Positions 1-5,340 of a DNA stretch of 7,953 bases are shown piece after piece. The notes under the pieces are model-generated. The model did no database searches and was not told the DNA's origin. It saw only the letters and a list, made by a program, of their open reading frames with translations. Origin of the DNA: Methanobacteriota archaeon (lineage in GTDB: Archaea > Thermoplasmatota > Poseidoniia > MGIII > CG-Epi1); the NCBI GenBank assembly GCA_003193815.1, contig PSPB01000064.1, positions 1 through 7,953 of the forward strand. The letters run 5' to 3'. The stretch's first letter is position 1, and the number at the start of each line of letters is the position of its first letter. A program made the position numbers and the translations under genes.

Positions 1-1
1 G

Positions 2-556
2 CTCGCGACACGGCTCTGCGCCGATGCGGAGCTCGCACCCGACGAGACCGAGGCGCTGCGGCGGCTCGGCATCGTGCTCAACTACAATAGCTACGGCCTG
101 CGCGTCGCCGACCTGCACATCACGCCCGACGCGCTTTACCGCGAGCTGGCGCCGTTCGCCGACTCGCTCGAGTTCGCGCGCCAGTTGCTGGCGCGTGAAC
201 TGTGGGACCGCTACCGCGTCGACATCGCGCGTGCCGAGGGCACGCAATCGCTGCTCGATTCAGCGACGGCCACCGCGCTACGGCTGCCGGCCGAGCCGTG
301 GGCGCAGCGCATCGCCGGCCCGCTGGGAAACCGGCTGGCGCAGGCGTCCCGCGACCGCGCGCACGCGGTGCTGGTCGCGAATGGCGACGGCAACCTGCGC
401 GTTTCGCTGCGCGCGCCGCTCGAAGCGCCGGAAGGCGCCGGCGCGCTCTGCGCGCGGTTCGGCGGCGGCGGCCGGCCCAAGGCGGCCGGCATCGACGCGC
501 TGCCCGACAGGGAGCTCGCGGAATTCCTCGCGGCGTTCCGCGCCGCTTATCGCTAA
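2..556 (+). CDS. DHH-family phosphoesterase, C-terminal part (5' end outside window)
   Basis: The reading frame is open from base 2 to the TAA at 554-556 and gives 184 residues. No start is proposed because the N-terminal catalytic DHH domain lies left of the window. Visible landmarks are a linker segment GIVLNYNSYG near visible residues 23-32, typical of archaeal DHH/DHHA1 phosphoesterases, then the DHHA1 substrate-binding domain with the glycine-rich motif FGGGGRPKAAG about 25 residues before the end. Family members (RecJ/NrnA/archaeal COG2404-like) cleave phosphodiester bonds in single-stranded nucleic acid, short oligonucleotides or dinucleotides; which one applies cannot be decided from this half. 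The usual GGGH of nuclease-type DHHA1 domains reads GGGR here, a form also seen in AlaRS-type DHHA1 domains. An internal GTG at 74 is only an in-frame codon, as similarity to the family extends upstream of it. Domain assignment is fairly sure, substrate is not. Confidence 0.8.
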   Translation, partial: LATRLCADAELAPDETEALRRLGIVLNYNSYGLRVADLHITPDALYRELAPFADSLEFARQLLARELWDRYRVDIARAEGTQSLLDSATATALRLPAEPWAQRIAGPLGNRLAQASRDRAHAVLVANGDGNLRVSLRAPLEAPEGAGALCARFGGGGRPKAAGIDALPDRELAEFLAAFRAAYR

Positions 557-628
557 AAAAGGGTGTCCCCCGGTCGTAACGGGCACCATCATTAATCCGG
601 GCCCTGACCCTGACCGGGCGACGTGTGC

Positions 629-681
629 GACGCCTGGGTTGTCCCATCCATCACGAATCAGGCGGGGACCCTAGAGGCGTC
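629..681. other. Possible structured RNA hairpin
   Basis: GACGCCT at 629-635 is perfectly complementary to AGGCGTC at 675-681. Inside it GTCCC (641-645) pairs with GGGAC (665-669), and GG/CC next to the outer stem can also pair, giving about 14 base pairs interrupted by small internal loops and closed by a 19-base loop. An ATTAAT element at 591-596 lies about the right distance upstream to start a plus-strand transcript near 619. The fold is equally possible on the minus strand. GC-rich DNA makes chance stems common, so function is only a possibility. Confidence 0.35.
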
Positions 682-756
682 ATTTATGCGGCCGTTTGCA
701 CTCCACTTCATGTGTCGGCAGAGCCTTCGACAGCCGCCCTGTTCGAATGGCTCCAG

Positions 757-766
757 CATATAATGG
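757..766 (+). promoter_or_regulatory. Candidate TATA box for the prefoldin-ftsY operon
   Basis: CATATAATGG stands out in GC-rich surroundings and resembles an archaeal box A. A start about 26 bases downstream would lie near 788, giving a leader of roughly 27 bases that contains the GGGGGTGGAT purine-rich stretch (797-806), which partly matches a Shine-Dalgarno sequence 9-11 bases before the GTG at 815. A second, weaker element (CTTTAAT, 788-794) lies near -24 from the GTG and would give a leaderless message instead. Confidence 0.4.
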
Positions 767-814
767 CACCGGTTTCCCAACATCGCGCTTTAATCCGGGG
801 GTGGATGGCGCCGC

Positions 815-1279
815 GTGTCCGATGACGAGGCGGAGCTGAAGCAGCTCGTGGATACGCTGGCGCAGGTCGAACAGCAGGTGCGCGCGTGGGAGGCGCAGCT
901 CGAGACGCTCGCCGCGGTGCGCGCCGAAATCTGGCAGGCGCGCACGACGCTCGACGGACTGCAGGAGGAGCCTGAGGGACGCGAGATGCTGGTCCCCGTC
1001 GGCTACAACACTTCGCTCTTTGCGAGCCTCGGCTCGAAGGAGCGGGTGCTGACCGGGCTCGGCTCGCGCGTCTACATGGAGGCGCCGCTCGAGCAAGCGC
1101 TCGAGCGGCTCCAGTCGCGGCTGGATGAGGTCGAGAAGGCGACGCGCGACTACCGCGAGTCGCTGGCGCAGCTGCAGCAGCAGCACGCGCAGCTGCGCGA
1201 ACGCGCCGAGGCGCTCTATGCGAAGGCCGAGGCGGCGAAGGAGGTCGGCTCCGACTTCCTGCTCCCGGGAGGCCGTTGA
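815..1279 (+). CDS. pfdA: Prefoldin alpha subunit
   Basis: This encodes 154 residues, close to the usual length of archaeal prefoldin alpha. Prefoldin is a cytoplasmic jellyfish-shaped hexamer (two alpha, four beta subunits) that holds unfolded proteins and passes them to the thermosome. The predicted layout fits: an N-terminal helix rich in Glu, Gln and Leu heptads (about residues 4-50), a central beta-hairpin region with MLVPVGYNTSLFA at 58-70 and a second strand pair around 76-90, then a C-terminal coiled-coil helix (about 92-142). The start is GTG at 815, the first start in frame giving the expected N-terminus; nearby ATGs at 805 and 822 are out of frame. Its TGA overlaps the ATG of ftsY by one base (TGATG), and pfdA-ftsY adjacency is a recurrent archaeal arrangement, so the two are probably co-translated. 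The beta subunit is not in the window. Confidence 0.9.
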   Translation: MSDDEAELKQLVDTLAQVEQQVRAWEAQLETLAAVRAEIWQARTTLDGLQEEPEGREMLVPVGYNTSLFASLGSKERVLTGLGSRVYMEAPLEQALERLQSRLDEVEKATRDYRESLAQLQQQHAQLRERAEALYAKAEAAKEVGSDFLLPGGR

Positions 1280-2238
1280 TGTTCAAGTCGCTGCGCGACC
1301 GCTTCCGGCGCGCCGGCAAGCAGGCGGAAGCTGAAATCGAGCCGCAGCTCGACCTGAGCTACGAAGCGTATCGCCCCGAGGAGCGCGAGAAGGGCGCCGT
1401 AGTGCAGGCGAAGCATCTTGAGAACGTGATGTGGGAGCTGGAGCTGGCGCTGCTTGAGAGCGACGTCGCGATGGAGGTGGTCGAGGCGCTGAAGGCGAAG
1501 CTGCAGCAGCGGCTGGTTGGCCTGCGCGTCGCCTCGCGGGGCGAAATCGCGCCGACCATCGAGAAAGCCCTCAAGGCGAGCCTCATCGAGCTGCTTTCGC
1601 TCGAGAGCTTCGACCCGCAGCAGCTGCTCACCCGCAGCGACGGCCCGCTGGTAATCGCCTTTGTCGGAGTGAACGGCACCGGCAAGACGACGACCATCGC
1701 GCGGCTGGCGCACTGGCTGCAGGGGCAGGGGCGCAGCGTCGTGCTCGCGGCGGCCGATACGTTCCGCGCCGGCGCCATCGAGCAGCTGGAAATTCACGCC
1801 CAAAAGCTGGGATGCAAGTTCATCGCGCACAAGTCGGGTGGCGACCCGGCCGCCGTCGCGTTCGACGCGGTCGCGCACGCGAAGGCGAAGCATCGCGACG
1901 TGGTGCTGATAGACACCGCGGGGCGGATGCAGACCAACACCAATCTGATGGACGAGATGGCCAAAATCCAGCGCGTCGCGAAGCCCGACCTGGTAATGTT
2001 CGTCGGCGATGCGCTCGCCGGCAACGACGCGGTCGAGCAGGCGCGGCAGTTCCATGCCACGGTCGGCATCGACGCGGTCATCCTGACCAAGCTGGACGTC
2101 GATGCCAAGGGGGGCGCCGCGCTCTCGATAGCGAGCGCCATCGGTCGCCCCATCGCGTTCGTCGGCATCGGGCAGAACTACGAAGATTTGATGCCGTTCG
2201 ACGCGGCGTGGATTGTCGAGCGCATATTCGCCGCATGA
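1279..2238 (+). CDS. ftsY: Signal recognition particle receptor FtsY
   Basis: This 319-residue SRP GTPase is the membrane-associated receptor for SRP54-ribosome complexes in co-translational membrane targeting. All G elements are present: P-loop GVNGTGKTT (130-138), ADTFRAG (159-165), DTAGR (212-216), TKLD (270-273) and the closing GIGQNYEDLMPFD (296-308). The first 30 residues form a short basic-then-acidic tail, and about 35-115 form the helical N domain. There is no long acidic A domain as in Escherichia coli, which is normal for archaea. I chose ATG 1279 over TTG 1276 because it makes the common TGATG overlap with the prefoldin stop and begins MFKSLRDRF, a typical amphipathic membrane-contact helix. 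The 3' end overlaps the next gene by four bases (ATGA). Function is secure. Confidence 0.96.
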   Translation: MFKSLRDRFRRAGKQAEAEIEPQLDLSYEAYRPEEREKGAVVQAKHLENVMWELELALLESDVAMEVVEALKAKLQQRLVGLRVASRGEIAPTIEKALKASLIELLSLESFDPQQLLTRSDGPLVIAFVGVNGTGKTTTIARLAHWLQGQGRSVVLAAADTFRAGAIEQLEIHAQKLGCKFIAHKSGGDPAAVAFDAVAHAKAKHRDVVLIDTAGRMQTNTNLMDEMAKIQRVAKPDLVMFVGDALAGNDAVEQARQFHATVGIDAVILTKLDVDAKGGAALSIASAIGRPIAFVGIGQNYEDLMPFDAAWIVERIFAA

Positions 2239-2579
2239 TAATCTACGAAGTCAACCTCACCGTCGACCCCGATGTCGCCGACGAATACGCGGCGTGGCTG
2301 CGGCCGCACATCGCGCACATCCTCAAAATCGACGGCTTCCTCGGCGCCGAATGGCTCGATCGCGATGCAGTGGATGAAAATGGAGATAGCGAAAAAGTGC
2401 GCTGGACCATCCAGTATCGGCTGCGTGACCGCGCCGCGCTCGAAGCCTACCAGCGTGACCACGCGCCGACGCTCATCCGCGAAGGGCAGGCGCGCTTCGG
2501 CGGCCGCTTCCGCGCCAGCCGGCGAGTGCTGGAGCCGATGAAAATCTTCAACCCCAACCGAAATACGGGTAGCGGATGA
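2235..2579 (+). CDS. DUF4286-family protein
   Basis: This 114-residue protein starts MIIYEVNLTVDPDV and contains WTIQYRLRDRAALEAYQ (57-73), a following APTLIREGQARFGGRF (77-92) and RRVLE (96-100). These match from memory the DUF4286 family (about 100 residues, ferredoxin-like alpha/beta fold, function unknown, best known from bacteria). No catalytic residues can be named. The ATG overlaps the ftsY stop as ATGA, so translation is probably coupled to ftsY. The tail after residue 105 (NPNRNTGSG) is low in conserved character and lies in the part that overlaps the convergent reductase gene. Family membership is likely; any link to protein targeting is only suggested by position. Confidence 0.8.
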   Translation: MIIYEVNLTVDPDVADEYAAWLRPHIAHILKIDGFLGAEWLDRDAVDENGDSEKVRWTIQYRLRDRAALEAYQRDHAPTLIREGQARFGGRFRASRRVLEPMKIFNPNRNTGSG

Positions 2580-3771
2580 CGTTGCGCAGGGCGCGGGCGA
2601 CCGGCTTGCGCTTGCCGAGCCCGCCGGGGGTCACGCCGAGAAACAGGTCGGCGAAGATTTCGCACATCTTCGGGTCGCGGGTGCCGTAGTAGACCATCCG
2701 CTCGGGGAACTTCAGCGCCAGCTTGGCGAAGAACGCCAAGTCGCGCAGCTCCTGCCCGAAGGCGTGCTGCCACGCGCGGTGGTAGCTGTCGAGCGCCTTC
2801 TGCGAGAAGTCGCCGGTCGCCAGCGCCTGCTGGATGGTCTCGACCGCCAGCTTGCCGGCGTGCATGCCGTAGTAGATGCCTTCGCCCGAGAGCGGCGAGA
2901 CCATCCCGGCCGAGTCGCCGACAATCAGCGTGCGCTCCATAGTCGTCGCGCGCAGCGGGCCACTGAGCGGCAGCGGCGCGCCCTTCACCGGCGGGTCCGG
3001 GTCGCCTGCGGGGAAGTAGCCGTCGTTGCGCAGCAGCTCCAGGTAGCCTTTCCAGATTTCGCGCACGTTGATGGACTTGATAGTGCTATTGTAACCGCCG
3101 AAACCAATGTTCAGGATTGTGTCCTTCGGGAAGACCCAGCCGTAGCCCTCGATGCCGGCCGGCCGGAAGTGGACCAGCAGCGACCGTTTGTCGCCGAAGG
3201 CGTGCTCCATGAAATCGCGCCCCACCTCGGGCTCCCACATCAGCGCAGTCCCGATTTCCCCGTCGTGCCACGCCGCCACCCCACGCGCCTTGCGCATCAG
3301 CTGCGCTAGCGGGTCGTTCGGTCCCATCGCGCCGACCACCACTTGCGCCGTAAGGTCGCCTTGCGGGGTCGTGACGGTGACGCCGCCGTTGAAGTCGAAG
3401 CTGCTGGCGCGGGTGCCGGTGAAGACTTCGGCCCCCGCGTCGCGCGCCGCCTCGAGCAGCGCATTGTCGAAGATTTCGCGCCGGACATTCCACGGCGTGT
3501 GGGGGCCGAAATCGAAATCAATGCGGTATTTCAGCGAAGGCGAATAGAGCCGAACGTCGTGCGAAGCGCATTCGATAACGGGCTCGATGAACGGCTTCAG
3601 CTCCGGCAGCTCGTTGAGCACGCGCGGCGTCAGCAGCCCGCCGCACGCCTTGTCGCGCGGGAACTTCGCGCGGTCGACCAGCGCGACGCGCAGCCCCGCC
3701 CGCGCGGCGTAGAAAGCGGTCGTCGCACCGCTCGGCCCACCGCCACAGACGACGACGTCGTAGTCGCTCAT
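2548..3771 (-). CDS. Geranylgeranyl reductase family FAD-dependent oxidoreductase
   Basis: The protein has 407 residues. In archaea this family saturates the geranylgeranyl chains of membrane ether lipids (digeranylgeranylglycerophospholipid reductase); relatives act on chlorophyll or quinone side chains. Seen here: the FAD dinucleotide motif CGGGPSGATTA (9-19), KACGGLLTP (41-49) with the family's conserved Cys43, the prenyl-pocket signature GYGWVFPK (209-216), and the third FAD motif VGDSAGMVSPLSGEGI (284-299). Residues 340-407 form the C-terminal part with several hydrophobic helices suited to membrane contact. The position normally read as the DG motif is GAMGPND (147-153). I chose the ATG whose first base is 3771: it gives the expected MSDYDVVVCGGGPSG and overlaps the cutA stop as ATGA; the longer frame to 3900 only reads cutA out of frame. 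Role in lipid saturation is likely, exact substrate inferred. Confidence 0.85.
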   Translation of the reverse strand: MSDYDVVVCGGGPSGATTAFYAARAGLRVALVDRAKFPRDKACGGLLTPRVLNELPELKPFIEPVIECASHDVRLYSPSLKYRIDFDFGPHTPWNVRREIFDNALLEAARDAGAEVFTGTRASSFDFNGGVTVTTPQGDLTAQVVVGAMGPNDPLAQLMRKARGVAAWHDGEIGTALMWEPEVGRDFMEHAFGDKRSLLVHFRPAGIEGYGWVFPKDTILNIGFGGYNSTIKSINVREIWKGYLELLRNDGYFPAGDPDPPVKGAPLPLSGPLRATTMERTLIVGDSAGMVSPLSGEGIYYGMHAGKLAVETIQQALATGDFSQKALDSYHRAWQHAFGQELRDLAFFAKLALKFPERMVYYGTRDPKMCEIFADLFLGVTPGGLGKRKPVARALRNVIRYPYFGWG

Positions 3772-4070
3772 GTTCCCTCGACCCAGTCGCGGAACGGCGC
3801 GTGCGATGCTTCCCACGGCAGCGCGACGATGGCGGGCAGCGAGTAGGGGTGGTTTTCTTTGATGAACTGCTCCAGCTGCGGCCATTTCTCGCGCCCGCAC
3901 TTAAGCAGCAGCAGTTGCTCGGTGTCGTCGCGCAGCTCGCCCTCCCAGCGATACATCGTCCGCACCGGCCAGAAATTGACGCAGGCGGCAAGGCCTGCTT
4001 CGAGCGCGCCGCGCGCCAGTTTTTCGGCGGTCTCCTCGTCGGGGGCAGTGGTGTAGACGGTGAGTGCCAC
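3768..4070 (-). CDS. cutA: CutA-family protein
   Basis: This encodes 100 residues, the normal length for CutA, a small trimeric ferredoxin-like protein found in all domains of life. It was named for divalent cation tolerance in Escherichia coli; its archaeal role is not settled. Conserved features are TTAPDEETAEKLAR (7-20), LAACVNFWPV (27-36), YRWEGEL (40-46) and HPYSLPAIVALP (74-85). The start is GTG at 4070; an ATG at 4081 is out of frame. Its stop shares four bases with the ATG of the reductase gene downstream, so the two form a minus-strand operon. A TATA-like element (4098-4091 on this strand) is centred about 25 bases before the GTG, which would make the message leaderless. Confidence 0.92.
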   Translation of the reverse strand: MALTVYTTAPDEETAEKLARGALEAGLAACVNFWPVRTMYRWEGELRDDTEQLLLLKCGREKWPQLEQFIKENHPYSLPAIVALPWEASHAPFRDWVEGT

Positions 4071-4090
4071 GCGCGGCGCATCCGGGGATG

Positions 4091-4100
4091 CTTAAATAGG
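4091..4100. promoter_or_regulatory. TATA element shared by divergent cutA and L7Ae operons
   Basis: CTTAAATAGG reads TTAAATA on the plus strand and TATTTAAG on the minus strand, so it can be a box A in either direction. Towards cutA its centre is about 25 bases before the GTG, fitting a leaderless transcript. Towards the L7Ae gene a start about 26 bases on falls near 4121, giving a leader of about 40 bases. It is the only AT-rich element in the 90-base divergent gap. Confidence 0.6.
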
Positions 4101-4131
4101 CCCCGTTTCGTGGCGCGCAGCCCCCGTGAAT

Positions 4132-4150
4132 AATGAGGACTTCGGTCCGA
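4132..4150 (+). promoter_or_regulatory. Candidate kink-turn in L7Ae mRNA leader
   Basis: Positions 4137-4140 (GGAC) and 4145-4148 (GTCC) form a stem closed by a canonical c(UUCG)g tetraloop at 4141-4144. Directly before the stem is GA (4135-4136) and directly after is GA (4149-4150), so tandem sheared G-A pairs can form (4135 with 4150, 4136 with 4149). AAT (4132-4134) would be the three-base bulge. This is the kink-turn core that L7Ae binds. The lower (C) stem is poor: only U4131-A4151 pairs cleanly. The Shine-Dalgarno AGGAGG starts at 4151, so binding could block initiation. Confidence 0.5.
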
Positions 4151-4156
4151 AGGAGG
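4151..4156 (+). promoter_or_regulatory. Strong Shine-Dalgarno sequence for L7Ae gene
   Basis: AGGAGG lies 4 bases before the ATG at 4161 and is complementary to the CCUCC at the archaeal 16S rRNA 3' end. It is the best ribosome binding site in the window and fixes the L7Ae start. It touches the candidate kink-turn directly upstream. Confidence 0.85.
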
Positions 4157-4160
4157 AAAT

Positions 4161-4535
4161 ATGGCAAACCCGATTTACGTAACATACGAGGCTCCCAAGG
4201 AGCTGAGCGAGAAGGCGTATCTGGCCGTCGAGGCTGCACGCGACACCGGCAAGATCCACAAGGGCGCTAACGAAGTCACGAAGCGCGTCGAGCGCAGCCA
4301 GGCCAAGCTGGTCGTGATGGCGCTCGACATCAGCCCGCCCGAAATCATGGCGCACATGCCGATGCTCTGCGCCGAGAAGCAGATACCCTACACCTACGTC
4401 CCCTCCAAGGAGGAGCTGGGCAAGGCGTCCGGCCTCAAGGTGCCGACCGCCGCGGTGGCGATTTCGAATATCGGCAAGAAGAAGGCCTCGCTCGAAGAGG
4501 TCACGAAGGCGATTACCGCCGCGCAGAAGGCATGA
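4161..4535 (+). CDS. rpl7ae: Ribosomal protein L7Ae
   Basis: This is a 124-residue kink-turn binding protein. In archaea it is part of the large ribosomal subunit and also the core of box C/D and H/ACA modification particles and of RNase P. The RNA-binding signature [21 protein letters not shown] is at 34-54, followed by [22 protein letters not shown] (56-77), [14 protein letters not shown] (79-92) and the hydrophobic strand TAAVAIS (96-102). The signature is usually GTNE; here it is GANE, keeping the Asn and Glu that contact the sheared G-A pairs. The ATG has a strong Shine-Dalgarno sequence, and the leader carries a candidate kink-turn, consistent with autoregulation. Its stop overlaps the S28e start (ATGA). 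Identity is secure. Confidence 0.97.
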   Translation: MANPIYVTYEAPKELSEKAYLAVEAARDTGKIHKGANEVTKRVERSQAKLVVMALDISPPEIMAHMPMLCAEKQIPYTYVPSKEELGKASGLKVPTAAVAISNIGKKKASLEEVTKAITAAQKA

Positions 4536-4741
4536 TAGAGGGCGTTCCGGCGCAGGTAGTCGAGGTGCTGGGTCGCACCGGCATGCGTGGCGAGGCGAGC
4601 TCCGTAAAGGTGCGCGTGCTCGACGGCGATGACCGCGGCCGCATCATCCGGCGCAACGTGCTGGGACCAATCGAGGTCGGCGACATGCTGCTGCTGATGG
4701 ACTCTTCACGAGAGGCGAAGGCGCTGGACCGCAAGAGGTAA
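4532..4741 (+). CDS. rps28e: 30S ribosomal protein S28e
   Basis: This 69-residue small-subunit protein has an OB-like beta-barrel and is found only in archaea and eukaryotes. Recognisable segments are [13 protein letters not shown] (9-21), [27 protein letters not shown] (25-51) and the terminal [11 protein letters not shown] (53-63), matching the family along its full length. The start ATG shares four bases with the L7Ae stop. L24e begins two bases after its TAA. The order L7Ae, S28e, L24e, Ndk is a conserved archaeal operon, which supports each assignment. Confidence 0.96.
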   Translation: MIEGVPAQVVEVLGRTGMRGEASSVKVRVLDGDDRGRIIRRNVLGPIEVGDMLLLMDSSREAKALDRKR

Positions 4742-4743
4742 TC

Positions 4744-4932
4744 ATGGCTGAACTTCGAAACTGTTCTTTCTGCGACAAGCGCATACTGCCCGGAACGGGC
4801 ATGCTCTACGTCCGCAAGACCGGACAGACCTTCGATTTCTGTAGCTCCAAGTGCCGCCGGAACCTGATTGAGCTGAAGCGGGTGCCGGGGCGCACCGAGT
4901 GGACCGGGAAGGCCCGCAAGGCGAAGAAATGA
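4744..4932 (+). CDS. rpl24e: 50S ribosomal protein L24e
   Basis: This is a 62-residue zinc-ribbon protein of the archaeal large subunit. The four metal ligands are intact: Cys7 and Cys10 (CSFC) and Cys33 and Cys37 (CSSKC). Other family features are the GTGMLYVRKTGQTFDF stretch (17-32), the KCRRNLIELKR helix (36-46) and the basic end WTGKARKAKK. A GAGGT motif at 4735-4739, inside the end of the S28e gene, lies four bases before the ATG and is a plausible ribosome binding site. The 3' end overlaps the ndk start by four bases (ATGA). Confidence 0.96.
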   Translation: MAELRNCSFCDKRILPGTGMLYVRKTGQTFDFCSSKCRRNLIELKRVPGRTEWTGKARKAKK

Positions 4933-5339
4933 GCGAACGCACCTACGTGATGCTCAAGCCGGACGCGGTGCGCCGCGGTTTCGCCGGGCGCATCCTGCAA
5001 CGCTTCGAGGACGCCGGCCTGCAGATGGCCGCAATGCAGCGACTCGCCGTGAGCGAGGCGCAGTCGAAGGCGCTTTACGCCGAGCACGAGGGCAAGCCGT
5101 TCTACGACAGCCTGCTCACCTACATCCACTCCGGGCCGGTCGTCGCGACTGTCTGGGAAGGGACCGGCGCGGTCGCGCTGGCGCGCAAGCTGATTGGCGC
5201 GACCGACCCCGCACAGGCGGCACCGGGGACCATCCGCGGCGATTTCGGGCTGGTGATGGACGAGAACGTGGTCCACGGCTCCGACTCGGCAGAGAGCGCG
5301 GAGCGCGAAATCCCGATTTTCTTTCCCGGGCTGGACTAG
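4929..5339 (+). CDS. ndk: Nucleoside diphosphate kinase
   Basis: This 136-residue enzyme moves the terminal phosphate of a triphosphate, usually ATP, to nucleoside diphosphates through a phospho-histidine. The catalytic His116 sits in ENVVHGSDS (112-120). Other conserved parts are YVMLKPDAVRRG (6-17) with Lys10, the Kpn loop region around 90-102, TIRGDFG (101-107) and the C-terminal EIPIFFP (127-133). I chose ATG 4929, which overlaps the L24e stop as ATGA and gives the normal MSERTYVMLKPDAV; the frame runs on to a GTG at 4899, inside L24e, which adds ten residues not seen in the family. It closes the ribosomal operon. In many archaea infB follows ndk; here purQ does. Confidence 0.96.
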   Translation: MSERTYVMLKPDAVRRGFAGRILQRFEDAGLQMAAMQRLAVSEAQSKALYAEHEGKPFYDSLLTYIHSGPVVATVWEGTGAVALARKLIGATDPAQAAPGTIRGDFGLVMDENVVHGSDSAESAEREIPIFFPGLD

Positions 5340-5340
5340 C

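Larger units (their letters stand above)
557..814. other. Non-coding gap between the DHH gene and prefoldin operon
   Basis: This 258-base stretch has no convincing gene. A 66-codon open frame at 625-825 has no recognisable content and runs into the prefoldin start. The region holds two possible RNA hairpins (629-681 and 688-737), TATA-like elements at 591-596 (ATTAAT), 759-764 (TATAAT) and 790-794 (TTAAT), and a 10-base direct repeat TTAATCCGGG at 592-601 and 790-799. No tRNA fold and none of the SRP RNA or RNase P RNA signature motifs I looked for were found. Confidence 0.6.

Noticed and set aside
636..665. Resemblance to the 5S rRNA CCCAUCCCGAAC region
   Set aside because: Only a few bases match, the following GGAAG-UAAG element is missing and the surrounding helices do not form.
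24..674. 216-codon plus-strand frame over the DHH gene
   Set aside because: Arg/Ser/Pro-rich shadow translation of GC-rich codons; the overlapping frame carries the clear DHHA1 motif.
741..748. GTTCGAAT, identical to a tRNA T-loop core
   Set aside because: The flanks do not form a T-stem (position 61 is G, not C) and no acceptor, D or anticodon arm fits on either strand.
625..825. 66-codon open frame before prefoldin
   Set aside because: No recognisable protein features, no ribosome site, and it runs into the prefoldin start in another frame.
1276..1278. TTG start for FtsY three bases before the ATG
   Set aside because: ATG at 1279 is a stronger start and gives the common TGATG stop-start overlap.
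3343..3846. Plus-strand 167-codon frame opposite the reductase
   Set aside because: Shadow of the reductase and cutA codons; no domain and no ribosome site.
4899..4931. GTG 4899 as start of nucleoside diphosphate kinase
   Set aside because: It would add ten residues translated from inside L24e; the ATG at 4929 gives the normal family N-terminus.
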